Program-made: the position numbers and the translations under genes
Part shown: positions 9,601 to 21,740 of the stretch, piece by piece
Position numbering within the stretch: position 1 is the stretch's first letter
Layout: every line of letters begins with the position of its first letter
Source: Serripes groenlandicus
Taxonomy: Eukaryota > Mollusca > Bivalvia > Cardiida > Cardiidae
Assembly (NCBI GenBank): GCA_031761405.1
Contig: JASEVX010000001.1
Span: forward strand, 115,369,071 to 115,433,070
DNA: 64,000 nucleotides
Direction of reading: 5' to 3'
The notes under the pieces: generated by a model
Seen by the model: the letters and a program-made list of their open reading frames with translations, nothing else
What the model was told of the DNA's origin: nothing
Database searches by the model: none

Positions 9601-10371
9601 CGATATACGAAGAACATGCGCAGTAAGAACCCCCTGAGCGTGGTTATAGCGCCGTTAGGTCACCGTGCAGTCGCGATATACGTAGAATACGCGCAGTAAG
9701 AGCCCCATGAGCGTGGTTAGAACGCCGTGAGGTTGCCGTGCAGTCGCGATATACGTAGAAGACGTGCAGTAAGAACCCCATAAGCGTGGTTAGAGCGCCG
9801 CGAAGTCGCTGTGCAGTCGCTATATACGTAGAAGACGCGCAGTAAGAAAACCATGAGTGTGGTTAGAGTGCCGTGAGGTTGCCGTGCAGTCCCAATATAC
9901 GAAGAAGACACGCGGTAAGAACCCCATGAGTGTGGTTAGAGTGCCGTGAGGTCGCCGTGCAGTCGCGATATACGAAGAAGACGCGCAATAAGAACTCTCT
10001 GAGCGTGGTTAGAGCGCCGTTAGGTCGCCTTGCTGTCGCGATATACGTAGAAGACACGCAGTAAGAGCCCCATGAGCCTGGTTAGAGCACCGTGAGGTTG
10101 CTGTGCAGTCACGATATACGTAGAAGACGCTCAGTAAGAACCCCATGAGCGTGGTTAGAGCGCTTTGAGGTCGCCGTACATGCGCAATATATGTAGAAGA
10201 CGCGCAGTAATAACCCCATTAGCTTGGTTAGATCGCCGTGAGGTCGCCGTGCAGTCGCGATATACGCGCATTAAGAACCCCATGAGCGTGGTTAGAGCGC
10301 TGTTAGGTCACCGTGCAGTCGCGATATACGTAGAAGACGCGCAGTAAAAACCACATGAGCGTGGTTAGAGC
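6671..10371. repeat. 73-bp satellite array, about 50 copies
   Basis: The repeat period is 73 bp (GCAGTCGCGATATACGTAGA recurs at 6673, 6746, 6819 and onward). The unit also contains GTAAGAACCCCATGAGCGTG and GAGCGCCGTGAGGTCGCC, and is markedly GC-richer than the flanks. Minus-strand open frames of 60-115 residues arise because 73 mod 3 = 1, so translation cycles through all frames. They are not genes. The array starts where the paralogous locus 2 has no satellite (near 35615). Confidence 0.95.
6889..8474. repeat. 793-bp internal duplication inside the 73-bp satellite
   Basis: Variant-bearing units at about 6889-7681 recur in the same order at about 7682-8474 (for example the GCGTTATGCGTAGAATACG variant and the CCAAATGAGCTTGG variant). 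The offset is constant at 793 bp and there are only isolated differences. 793 is not a multiple of 73: one unit at the junction is truncated. Confidence 0.85.
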
Positions 10372-10700
10372 TTACGGTGCTGGATTTGATCAGCACGAGT
10401 GTTGCAGGCATGTACTAGTTTTGTATTTCGGTACCAAAAAGGAAATATGTACAGAATTCCTCCCTATTTCAATCAAATGTCAAGATGGCAATTGTCGATT
10501 TATAAAATGTGAATTAATGTGTTAAAACCTTAATATATTAAATATCATTCAAGTAACAGTGTGCGATATTATATACATGAATGTTGCAGGTATTGTCGTA
10601 TAATAACTCAAAACACACAGCTTAGTCCATAAGATATTTAATACACAGTCTGACAGCATAGCGAGCCGACGGCTATAGCCGGTCAGCCTACAATAGTGTA
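10372..10700. other. Gene-free spacer
   Basis: No open frame, repeat family or RNA gene was recognised here. It separates the 73-bp satellite from the MITE-derived higher-order repeat. Confidence 0.4.
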
Positions 10701-13700
10701 ACTACCCTCTTTATATAGACCCTTCCTAAAAAATCACCTTTAGCCACAACGGTCACAAGTCACAGAGGGTTCTAAGACACCTTTTAACACTTATCCACAT
10801 ATACAGGCTTTGTAAGTACAAGTTTATGGAGCAGACGACTGTCCAACCATTGTGACGAATGGACAAAATGTTCAAACCCAATAATTTCTTCTTTTGCCAC
10901 AATGTTTTAAATTTATTGTTTCAGTAATTACACTTCTATTGATATATATTTTCCACATTAATAGAGGTCATCTCCCCTTAGCCTATAGATGCTTTTAAAG
11001 TCGTCTGTCGCTGATTTGTTGTAAGTTGGAAAGGGTTTAAGTAACATACGGCTTTCGAAAACATTGAATTAAAAGGAAGAATGGTCACAACGATACATTT
11101 CTCTTTTCGCGACAATGTTATTACAATTTCCAGTCATTATGTTTTCATGTAAAGAGATTTTCCATACTTTTGCCTTTATCATTTGACCACAATGTTTGCA
11201 ACTGTTTTCGATGATTTGAATTTCATTAATAGAGCTTTTCCATACTTTTGCCTAGATGTTTTCAAAGTCTGTGTTGTTGTAGATTTGTTTCAATTGTGGG
11301 GAAGAGTCCAAGATCGTAAACTTGAGCATCACCCATTAAAACTAACCATTGGTATATTTATGTCGGTGTGAAATGCAAAAAGCCAAATAATTGATTGATT
11401 GATTGTTTGGTGCTTTAAGCCGCTTATAATAATTGTTCAGTTTTGTGTTTGTTGGTCGCTTTGTTTTGGCCTCCTTTTCGCCTAATATTTAAAGTATAAC
11501 TATTAACCCGTTTGAAAAAAAAAGCTTCTATAACAAAACACATCTTTAGTGTCGGATACTTTAAACCGGAACAATTGTTCAGTTATATCACGGCGTTTCC
11601 CTGGTAAGTTACAAGTACTACTGGTCTATTTATCCTATTTATACCAGCCACTCAGTCGTAATGCTAACCCCGAAACACTGTGCGACGAGGAGGGCACACA
11701 AAGCACATCCAACATGTAAAGACTCAGAACAATGTGAGAATCCGCATCTACACAGGGGGGGGGGTCATAATTACCAGAGGGTTAAATAAAACATTCTAAA
11801 CCCTTTTCCACACGTAGACTATTTTTTAACGCATATTGAATAGACCACATTTAATTCATTGTGGCAAAAGGGGAAGTTGCTAAAACAATTTTCTTTTTGC
11901 CACATTAGTCATGAATCACAAAGGCTTCTAAGAAACCGTTTAACTATATGATGTATATGAAGCAGACGACTTTTGAACCATAGTGACGAATGAACAGAAT
12001 GTTCAAAACCAATAATTTGTTCTTTTGCCATAATGTTTTAAATTTAATCTTTCATTAATTACACTTTCATTCATATATATTTTCCACATTTACTGTTGTT
12101 TTTTTTACTTTTGGCTAAAGATGCTATTTTGTAAAGCTTATTAAACCTGCACACAAAGCACGTGCAATACGTGTCGACGTAGATCTTTTTCTGGATCTAC
12201 TGAATCACAGAGGGCTCCAAGAAACTTCTACACCCTTTTTCACATGCATTTTGACTCATCTACATCAGACGACATTTAAAAACATTGTGACAAATGGAGA
12301 AAATGGTTAAAAACTAGCAATTCCTTATGTTGCCACAATGTTTCCAACTATATAGATAAATTTTCAACGATAGATATTTTTAAACATACGACTATCGGAA
12401 ACATTGAATCAAAAGGAGAAATGTTCACAACAATACGTTTCTCCTTTCGCGATAATGTTATCAACATATCCAGTCATTATATTTTCATTTAAAGAGATTA
12501 AGGATACTTTTTCTTAAGTTATTTGAGGTCGCTTTATTCGAATTTGTTGTGTGTGTGAAAGGGTAAAAATACAAGCAAACAAAGCCATTTCTCCTTTTGC
12601 CACAATGTTTTCATTTCTTTCATCAATCACTCTTTTATTTATAGATATATTCCACATTTTTGCTTTCTTATATTCAAAGTTGTCGTAATGCTGATTAGTG
12701 GTTAACGTACATATAGTTGAGCTACGTCCCATAAACACTAACCATGAGTAATTTACAGTCTGTGTACAGTTTGTAAAGTCAAATAAACCTGCACGCTGAG
12801 CACGTGCCAACTGTGTAGACGAAGATTAATGTGAGAAATCGCATATATCACTTATGAAACTGCGCTGGTCGATCAAAGGTCACAGAGGGTTCCTAGAAAC
12901 TGCTTAACCCTTTCAAACATGTAGACGCATTTTGACGCATTTTTTAAGCAGAAGACTTTCATTGTGGCAAAAGGAGAAATTGCTTAAACAATTCTCCTTT
13001 AGTCAGAATGGTCACAAGTCACAGAGGATTCAAATACACCTTTCAACACTTATCCACATGTACACGCTTTTTTAAGTACATGTTTACGAAGCAGACGACT
13101 TTCGAACCATAGTGAAAATGGAAAACAAATGCTTAAAAAAGAATAATTTCTCCTTTTGTCACAATGTTTTAAATTTATTGTTTCAGTAATTATACTTTCA
13201 TTGATAAATATTTTCCATGTTTATAGAGGTGTTTTTCCCATTTGACTAGAGATGCTTTTAAAGTCGTCTGTCGCTGATTTGTTGTATGTGGGAAAGTGTT
13301 AAAGTACGTATACTTAAGCTGCACTCAAAGAAAAACAATAAGAGTAAATTTCTTTCCGTGTACAGTTTGTAAAGCAGAATAAACACGCACACAAAACACG
13401 TGCAATACGTGTAGACGTAGATCTCTATCTGGATCTACAGTATCACAGAGGAGTCCAAGAAACAACTACAACATTTTCAACATGCATTTTGACTACTCCT
13501 ATACATCAGACGACATTTATAATCATTGTGACAAATGGAGAAAAAGCTAAAAACGAGCAATTCTCCGAGTGCCACCCTATTTTCAAGTATATAGAGATCG
13601 TAGATGTTTTTAAAAAAGACATTGATTCAAACGATCAAATTCTCATTTCGCAACAATGTTATAAACACTTCCAGCCATTATATTTTCATTTAAAGACATT

Positions 13701-14440
13701 TAGGATACTTTTACTCAAGTAATGTTAAGGTCGTCTTGTTCAAATTTGTTGTATGTGGGAAACGGTTAAAATACAAGCAAAACTATTAATTTCTCCTTTT
13801 GTCACAATGTTTGCATTTCTTTCATCAATCACTCTTTCATTTATAGACAGTTTCCACAGCTTTGTTATATTCAAAGTTGTCATAATGCTGATTGATGGTT
13901 AATGTACGTATATTTGAGCTACGACCCATAAACACTAACCATGAGTAATTTACAGTCTGTAAAAAAGTTTGTAAAGTAAAATAAACCGGCACGCTGACCA
14001 CATTCCAACTGTGTAGACAAAGATTAATGTGTGAAAACGCATACATCCCTTCATGGAACTGTGCTGGTCGATGAAGGGTCACAGATAGTTCGAAGAAAAA
14101 AAGTTATAAGCATTGTCCTACATGTAGACGCATTTTTACGAATTTGAAAAAGACGACTTTTGAAATTATTGTGGTAAAAATTGTTTTAACAATTCTCCTT
14201 CTGCCACAATGGTCACAAGTCACAGAGGGTTCTAAGACACCTTTCAACACTTATCCACATGTACACGCTTTTTTAAGTACATGTTTACGAAGCAGACGAC
14301 TTTTGATCCATAGTGACGAATGGTAAAAATGTTCAAAACGAATAATTTCTCCCTTTGTCACAATGTTTTCATTTCTTTCATCAATCACTCTTTCACATGT
14401 TTGCTTTGTTAAGTTCAAAGTAATGTGAAAAACCGCACAC
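10700..14440. repeat. About 1.2-kb higher-order repeat, roughly three copies, built from PAL1 MITEs and spacers
   Basis: Landmarks recur about 1.2-1.35 kb apart. GGTCACAAGTCACAGAGG occurs at about 13010 and 14210, with a related copy at 10748. CACGTGCAATACGTGTAGAC is at 12160 and 13397. CTGTGTAGAC plus AAGATTAATGTG is at 12812 and 14009. Each unit chains several PAL1 palindromes (CTTTTGCCACAATGTTTT and mirrors) with a non-MITE spacer (TAAACCTGCAC...). A partial S2 SINE body lies at about 11570-11700, and an S1-like tail at about 11390. No real gene is present; open frames of 60-98 residues are chance. Confidence 0.65.
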
Positions 14441-14456
14441 ATCACTTTATGGAACT

Positions 14457-15400
14457 CACAGAAGGTTCCTAGAAACTACTTAACCCTTTCAAACATGTTG
14501 ACGTATTTAGACGAATTTGCAGCAGATGACATTTGAAAGCAGTGTGACAAAAGGAGTAATTTCTTCTTTAGCAACAATGTTTTAACTTCTTTTTCCAAAT
14601 AATACTTTGTTCTCATTTAGGTATTTTCCATACTTATGTCTAGATGTTTTCAAACTTTTCTGTAGTATATTTGTGGGATAGAGTAATTTGATCTGCGCTA
14701 CGAGAAAACTAATCATTAGATATTTCATTTCCGTATAAATGTGTGTAAAGCTAAAGAAACCTGCACACAAAGCACGCGTGACCTGTGTAATTGATTGATT
14801 TGGGTTTAACGCCGTTTTAAATAATTGTTCAGTCATATCACAGAGTCCAGTTCACCTACTCATATGTTTCCTGGTTTCCCTCAACACAACAAGTACTCAA
14901 CACAACAAACTTTCCAAACACCTGGCTGCTTTTCCACACGGACTGTTATCCCATTGGTGAAAGACCGCTTGTCACAGAGATTTTTGTTAAACGTCGGAAA
15001 TATTGTTGGCCGAGCTGGGGTTCGAACTCACAACCCCTGGATTGACATCCCGCCTCGCTACCGACTGAGCTATTGGGGCCCGGCGACCTGTGTAAATGCT
15101 GATCTATGTAGGAATCCGCATATATCTGTATTTGAAACTACATTGGGCAGCCAATAGCCATACATGTAGGCGTGCCAAGAAACTTCTAAAAGACTCTGAA
15201 GCAGACGACTTTTGAAATCATTCTGACAAAAGAAGTCATTTCTCCCTTTGCCACAAAGAGGGTTATAAGAAACTTCTTAACCCTTCCCAAAACGGGCAAG
15301 TTTTCCATTTTCCACATTTAACATAAACAAGTTTTCAACAATCAAACTCTTAATTTTTTAAAAAAATATAAGAAATAGGCGACGTTTGAAAACATTGTGA
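14457..15400. repeat. Dispersed MITE-spacer repeat, paralogous to 44130-44640, carrying a SINE
   Basis: Matching blocks with 44130-44640 include GCTACGAGAAAAC, AATCATT, CATATATCTGTAT, ACTACATTGG and AGGCGTGCC. The copy here has a SINE at 14791-15084; the copy at 44220 does not. Confidence 0.65.
14780..15095 (-). mobile_element. tRNA-derived SINE S1, minus strand, with 11-bp target-site duplication
   Basis: The SINE occupies 14791-15084 between direct repeats GACCTGTGTAA (14780-14790 and 15085-15095). On the minus strand the head reads TAGCTCAGTCGGTAGCG (A box) and GAGTTCGAACCCC (B box). The body has CACCAATGGGATAACAG, and the tail ends GGCGTTAAACCC plus CAATCAA. The uninterrupted paralogous site is at about 44220-44235. 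The 110-residue plus-strand frame over it is not a gene. Confidence 0.92.
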
Positions 15401-15479
15401 AAAGGGAGTATGAATGATTGTAGGTCAATTTGGGTCGGATTTATTTCAAAGATAAATACGATCTCGTGTTTTCTCTTTC

Positions 15480-15790
15480 AATCCAAATCGCAAGTGCGCG
15501 ATAAGGTAACCGCGCGATAAACAGATGCGTTAGATAATTAGTCACGTGATCGATTCAACCAATCGCGATTAACCAATAAGCGTCGGGTCACAGGTCAGAC
15601 GTATTAGCCGGACATGTGGCCCCAATCAAAGACCTAATAACACAAAGATATGAAACGATCCAATAGACAAAGAACAAATCTCGCGAATGTTACAGTTCTC
15701 AACGCGACAGACCATGTGACCAGCGAGATTACGCGAGATTCCAAAAACCGAATCGGCAGCCATTTCCAATTTGAAGTAATATGAAAACAT
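15480..15790 (+). promoter_or_regulatory. Promoter-like region with CCAAT boxes and TCTCGCG motifs
   Basis: Within 300 bases there are CCAAT elements on both strands (ACCAATCGCG, ACCAATAAGC, CCCAATCAAAG, TCCAATAGAC). There are also AATCTCGCGAATG and GCGAGATTACGCGAGATT, resembling the TCTCGCGAGA element of TATA-less animal promoters, and a GTCACGTGATC E-box. It is not repeated elsewhere in the window, unlike its neighbours. The downstream donor supports plus-strand transcription. The target gene is unknown. Confidence 0.5.
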
Positions 15791-15861
15791 GGATAATTAA
15801 TTGATAACTCCTCAACAAATGTAAAGATTTGATGACTGAAAGACTGAAAGACATTAATTGG
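15760..15861 (+). ncRNA. Putative non-coding first exon of an unidentified transcript
   Basis: The exon would begin within the promoter-like region and end at ATTAATTG|GTAAGTAG (donor near 15861), a strong GT-AAGT match. Joined to the acceptor at 17477, only a 17-residue frame from ATGACTGAAAG is open. It therefore looks like a 5'UTR or a non-coding RNA exon. The exact start cannot be seen. Confidence 0.35.
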
Positions 15862-16132
15862 TAAGTAGTTTACGTTTATAAATCATTTATATCAGGGGAT
15901 GTTAATTTGATAATAAACATTAATTTTCTAACACAATGGTAAGAAAATTGCGGTCGGTGGTTAGTGGGTGGGGTATAATTAAATATAATTATTTAATTGA
16001 GCTTTCAGTTAAGTAAAATGTGTTTTTTCCTCGGTGCTGACATCAATCAATTATTCTTTTTGTTTTACCTCTTGATGTCGTGAACGGTTTTTATAAAATC
16101 GGCTTCTATTTCTTTGCTTTCATAATCGTATT

Positions 16133-17477
16133 TTGTCTGAACTGGATTCTGTCTTTTTTCTCGCATTCAGTCATTGATTTAAAATTTTGTAATATCACTT
16201 TTCAAATATTTGCTTATAACTTCTTCGTTAGTCACCGGATTGATTTGATTGGGGTAATATTCTTTTCCAGTAACTTTTTTCTATTGAGTAAGCTTAAAAC
16301 AAAAAATTGAAACAATGATTTACTGTGTTTTAAACAGTATTTAAGATTCCCTTTTGTATAGTGGATCTCGGTATGATCAATTGGTACAAAACAATAATGC
16401 TTCTAAGATTTTAGTTTACAGCTCTTATACATGCTAATAATAACCCAAAACATAAAATTCCAATTCTTACATCCACTCATCAGTGCTTAAGCCAAGAACT
16501 TTTAAGGTTTTATTTATTTTTCTCATGTTTTGTATGCTAATAAGTTCTGAACTGGATTGTGTCTTTTTTCTCTCATTGATTTAAAATTTTGTAATATCAC
16601 TTTTCAAATATTTGCTTAAAACTTCTTCGTTAGTCACCGGATTGATTTAATTGTGGTAAAATTCTTTTCCAGTAACTTTTTTCTATTGAGTAAGCTTAAA
16701 ACAAAAAATTGAAACAATGATTTTCTGTGTTTTAAACAGTATTTAAGATTCCCTTTTGTATAGTGGATCTCGGTATGATCAATTGGTATAAAACAATGAT
16801 GCTTCTAAGATTTTAGTTTACAGCTCTTATACATGCTAATAATAACCCAAAACATAAAATTCCAATTCTTACATCCCATTATCAGTGCTTAAGCCATGAA
16901 TTTTTAAAGTTTTATTTATTTTTCTCATGTTTTGTATGCTAAAAGGTTCTGAACTGGATTCTGTCTTTTTTCTCTCATTGATTTAAAATTTTGTAATATC
17001 AATTTTCAAATATTTGCTTATAACTTCTTCGTTAGTCACCGGATTGATTTAATTGTGGTAATTTTCTTTTCCAGTAACTTTTTTCTATTGAGTAAGCTTA
17101 AAACAAAAAATTGAAACAATGATTTTCTGTGTTTTAAACAGTATTTAAGATTCCCTTTTGTATAGCGAATCTTGGTATGATCAATTGGTACAAAACAATG
17201 ATGCTTCTAAGATTTTAGTTTACGGCTCTTAAATTATACAATGCTAAGTAACCCAAAACATAAAATTCCAATTCTTACATCCCACATCAGTGCTTAAGAC
17301 ATGATTTTTAAATCTTGTATTTAGTTTCTAATTATTTTGTATGTTGAAAAGTACTGAATTGGATTCTGTCTTTTTTTCTCTCATTTATTATAAATTTTGT
17401 AATAACTCCATTGATATTTGTTTTAAACTTCTTTGTACGTCACAAGATTGATTAATTTGTGGTAATTTTCTTTTCAG
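16133..17477. repeat. 402-bp intronic tandem repeat, three full copies plus a partial one
   Basis: TCTTTTCCAG recurs at 16261, 16663 and 17065, and as TCTTTTCAG at 17469 (spacings 402, 402, 404). Other shared blocks are ACTGGATTCTGTC, GTTAGTCACCGGATTGATTT and TGATCAATTGGTA. Each copy ends in a potential splice acceptor. Only the last is followed by a purine-rich, exon-like stretch instead of the repeat. The 76-residue frame at 16080 lies in this repeat and is not credible. Confidence 0.85.
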
Positions 17478-17585
17478 GGAAATAGCAGAAGAGAAAACAT
17501 AAACGGAGATGATCCCTTTACCAAAGAGAAAGCGAATAACTGTTTGAATTGACTTTTCATGTTGACCATGCACTTAACTGCCAAT
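17478..17585 (+). ncRNA. Putative second exon after the repeated acceptor
   Basis: The acceptor ATTTTCTTTTCAG is followed by the purine-rich GGAAATAGCAGAAGAGAAAA, rich in GAA-type enhancer motifs. All plus-strand frames close within about 100 bases. The 3' limit is unknown. The call rests only on splice-site quality and on the promoter-like region upstream. Confidence 0.25.
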
Positions 17586-18790
17586 CTATCAATCCTTAGG
17601 TTAATATTTCTCCTTTGACCACAATGTTTTCAACTATATTCAACAATAAAGCTATCTTTTATGGAGATTTTTAAGATGTTTAGCACCTTGTTTTCAAATT
17701 TTTCAGCTGCATATGTGTTGTATATGGGAAGGAGTTACACGTATCCCACATACATCAAAAACACAGCAGACAACTTTGAAAACATCTAGAATGTATATAA
17801 TTGAAAGTATAATCAATCAATGGAGTTGAAAAGGTTGTGCCAAAAGAGGGAATTGGTTCCCTTGAGCAATTTCTTCTTTTGCAACAATGTTTTCTAAGTT
17901 CTACCGCAAAGTTTTTAGAAAGAGTCTATATGTGGGAAAGGATTAACAATGTTAAATATATTTTACATAAATACCATGATCAAATCTTATTTATAATTGA
18001 TGATTTTTGTTTCGTGTTGTTTAATATCACACTTAATAAACGATGCATTATGTGAGACAATCAACTATCAAAGATTGCAAACTATATACCCAAATAAAAT
18101 GTATGCTGTCAGTTGTTTGAAAAGAGATTTACCTTGATATGGTAAACTTTTCATCTTTTGGATATAATTGTTTTATTTAGCAATGAGACAAACGGTTATG
18201 TATTAAAAATAGTTCTGTTTGCCATTAAAACAGTGCAATTATGATGTTGCAATTTCGTTTGAAAGCCTTTGATGTCAAATTACATATGGTCAATCAGTGG
18301 CCTGCTAGTGTTAATCCCCAATAAGCACAATGTGTACAAACCTCCGTGTCATACTGTCGTGTTTACTTAGAGATATACCACAGTCAACTGTTTTGTTTTA
18401 TAACTGGCTTTACCCCTTTTCTCAGTACTTTATTCCTTTCATAGTAGTGAAAGTGGAAATGGGAAATTTACACATTTAAGTAGTTTTTGTTCTGTGTATT
18501 AATAATAAAATATATTGTTATTCTCTTCTTTTAAAGAAATGGCCAGAATTGTTCCATTTAGGGTGTAATGAAACAGATCAAATGGAGATGACTTTGAAAA
18601 CCTTTACTCCAAACTATGAAAACTCTTTACAACTGAAAGAACAATTATTGAATAAAATAGAAACAATGTGACAACAGGCGATAATTTGCTAATTATAAGC
18701 AATTTATCCTTTTGCCAAATTGTTATCAAAGTAAGTCTGCTACAGAGGTGTTAGAAAGTGTATGTATGTGGGAAAGGGTAACTGAAACAG
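17586..18790. repeat. PAL1 MITE copies (17590-17740, 17745-17947, 18580-18790)
   Basis: Each shows the family core (CTTTGACCACAATGTTTTC; CAGCAGACAACTTTGAAAAC; GAGATGACTTTGAAAACC) and a terminal GTGGGAAAGG-type end. The intervening 17950-18560 has no recognised feature. Confidence 0.6.
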
Positions 18791-20200
18791 CCATTTTAAA
18801 TACATTGGTAGAAAGGGGGAAATTGTAGGTATTTTAGTGACTTCATTTATCTAGAAATTATTTTCATTTTTTTAAGTGCATAATATGATTATACAGTTGT
18901 ATTTACAACGTTCATACCATACATATGTGTTTGTCTGCATCTTTGTAATTAGATTAAATGTTTGTAATTAAAAAATTGACTACTTTAAATTTGTTTTGTT
19001 GGATGTCTCCTGATATCAGATCACCTATGCACATGTATTTGGTATTTCACACCGCTTTCAACAATTTTTCAGTTATACCACTGTTACCTGGGTACTTAAC
19101 CATGTACTGCCGGGCCATTTAAGTACATTTAATATCCATTGAATTGATCCGTTTATTAAAATAATAAGTTTCCAAAGTGCTATTAAAGACAAAAATACAT
19201 AGAAGTATTGTTATTATGTACTTTGATGTTATATACAGTTGCTGGTAAATTACATGGAGGTGTTATAACGAATCAGAGACAAACAACATAGTTATGAATG
19301 GTCTCATATTTTTTATTTCTTTTATCTAGGGGATTGATTCGAAAAGATTTAATGAAAGACGGACAGACAAACTGATTTCACCTAGGAACATGCATATACA
19401 CTATGGGGAAATTCTTAAATTCTTAAATTCAACAAATACAAAAGCGTTCCACAAATATTTCTTAAATTGATGGACAGCCCCTTGTATTTACAGCAAGAAA
19501 TCTAGATTATGTTTCATCTTATAGTCCTGATTTATGTAATTAACGAAAATACATGACCAATCAAGTGAATTGAAAACGAAAGAATATCGAGTGAAACTCT
19601 ATGAACGAAGTATAAATAGTCATTTAAATTTGGATCGCAAATAGTCCGGGCAAAGCTTATTTTACTTAGATGACGTGAATTATCAAATAATAGTGTCAGA
19701 TATCATTAGTCTTTGCCAAAGATATAGGTCTTTGTCCTCTGCCGATACAAGTTACAATGTAATTTTGAATTTCTCGAAGTCGAAATGTAATTAAAACAAA
19801 CTATTATATATAAGTTAAATAATTTGTATTGTTCATATAAATTATTAATAATTTTCAACAAAGTCTTAATAGTACAATTATAACTAGGTATTTGGTTTTC
19901 AACCACATTTCTATAATTGTTTTCTTCTCGAGTTGATCGCTTATTTAACAAGCGATGTTTTATAAAGCGCCTGTTAAGCATCACAGCGAGATTAAAATAT
20001 TTAAAGCGTCTCTGCGAGATCTCGCTCAAATCTCACGCACCTGTTTTTCTGTCACGTTGCTTAGCGAGATTTGGGATCGATGCATATCTTTGTGTTATTA
20101 GGTCTTTGCCCCAATTAACGGGAAAGGATACATCCCATGGCAAAAGAAGAATTAATCGTGTACTAACATAAACCTAATTATTTACAATAATTGTCCTTTA
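18791..20200. other. Gene-free stretch
   Basis: A short SINE-tail relic lies at about 19050-19110 (CCGCTTTCAACAATTTTTCA). A TCTCGCG-type cluster lies at about 20000-20070 (GCGAGATCTCGCTC and a later TAGCGAGATTT), similar in wording to the promoter-like region at 15.7 kb. Open frames of 84-107 residues overlap in opposite strands without family similarity. Confidence 0.4.
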
Positions 20201-20472
20201 GACCCTACCATACTGTGTCCCTTAATTCAAATACAATACTATTTAGACCCTACCATACTGCGTCCCTTAATTCAAATACAATACTATTTAGACCCTACCA
20301 TACCTTTGTCCCTTAATTCAAATACAATACTATTTAGACCCTACCATACTGTGTTCATTAATTCAAAGACAATACTATTTAGACCCTACCATACTGTGTT
20401 CAATAATTCAAATACAATACTATTTAGACCCTACCATACTGTGTTCATTAATTCAAAGACAATACTATAACA
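20201..20472. repeat. 45-bp tandem repeat, about six copies
   Basis: GACCCTACCATACTG recurs at 20201, 20246, 20291, 20337, 20382 and 20427 (45-46-bp steps). A separated further copy is at about 20597. Units end in an ATACAATACTATTTA block. Confidence 0.92.
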
Positions 20473-20635
20473 CATGTTGGTAATATACGTTTTAGATATA
20501 TATGTTTTAGTAAGAAGTGTATTATAACACGGTAATTAATTAGGTGTTAGCATTCTCAGGATTTTAGGTCACTTTGGGAGAATCTCATAGGTAGGACCCT
20601 ACCATACTATGTCCATAAATTCAAAGACAACATTA

Positions 20636-21362
20636 TAGAACATACTGGCACTAGCTATTTTATTTATATATGTTTTAGTTAGAAGTGTATGCTCAGTTTA
20701 CATATTGACTGTAGCACGATTCTTAACCAATCCTATTGTCAATGCAACGTAAACTGAAGAAGAACCGAATTAGGTGCTATAATGCTCTAAACTAGAGCGG
20801 TGATATATGAAACACATTTCGATACTTTAACTTTATTTAGATATAATTAAATGTCATTAGAATTAATTGTTTCGTCTGTCTTCAATGTTTACGCTTTTTA
20901 ATACATCACAACGAAAAATAATGACATATGTGGAAAGGTAGAAAATTAGGTTAAATCGTACATGTCTGTTATATCAATCAGATATGATATACTGTTATAA
21001 AATAGGACGATGATACATGTGATAGATTTCGATAGTTCAACTCTATAAAGAGTCAACAACATATCCTGAGATAATGCTGTTACGTCTATCTTGATTGTTT
21101 GAACATTTAACTATACCGGTCATAACAGTTCGTTTATTTTGACTTGTCATCAGAAAACAAAATTACGAATATATTTGGCTGTATCTTCAGTTAATAAATA
21201 TATATTTTTAGTTTTTAAAATTAGTCTTTAAAACGTGCGTAAAGTTAACATTGTAGTTGTCACTTATTGATTGTAATATATATGATTGTGTACTGTATCA
21301 TGGGTTGGAAATGAAACATATGTTTGTGGCTGAATAAACAGTGTGACTTTGTTTAAATTGTT
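20636..21362. repeat. Dispersed block A, copy 1
   Basis: It is collinear with 24905-25506 and 25904-26053. Shared stretches include GCTCAGTTTACATATTGACT, AAATCGTACATGTCTGTTAT, TTTAAAACGTGCGTAA and AACAGTGTGACTTTGTT. No coding capacity was seen. Confidence 0.85.
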
Positions 21363-21371
21363 TATGATTCG

Positions 21372-21730
21372 ATATGCGAGGCAGAGGCAGAGGCAGTGAC
21401 AGAGACAGACATATTCAAACAGAGAGATACAGAGACAGAGGCAGAAACAGAGACAGACATAGTCAAACAGACAGAGACAGAGACAGAGACAGAGACAGAG
21501 ACAGAGACAGGGGCATATGCAGAGGCAGAGGCAGAGGCAGAGACAGACATAGTCAAACATATATAGAAACAGAGACAGAGACAGAGACAGACATGTCAAA
21601 CAGAGAGAGAGACAGAGACAGAGGCAGAAACAGAGGCAGAGACAGACATAGTCAAACAAAGAGAGACAGAGACAGAGACATATACAAAGACATAATAGTC
21701 AAACAGACAGACAGACAGACAGACATACAT
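21372..21730. repeat. GACAGA-type microsatellite / purine-rich tract
   Basis: The tract is made of variants of AGAGACAGAGACAG, with GCAGAGGCAGAGG and ACAGACATAGTCAAAC interruptions, ending in a (CAGA)n run. Long frames on both strands (RDRDRDR on plus, CLCLCLC and SVSVSVS on minus) are low-complexity shadows. Confidence 0.95.
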
Positions 21731-21740
21731 TCTTATGAAG

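Noticed and set aside
14825..15157. 110-residue plus-strand frame
   Set aside because: It lies entirely over a minus-strand SINE bounded by a target-site duplication.
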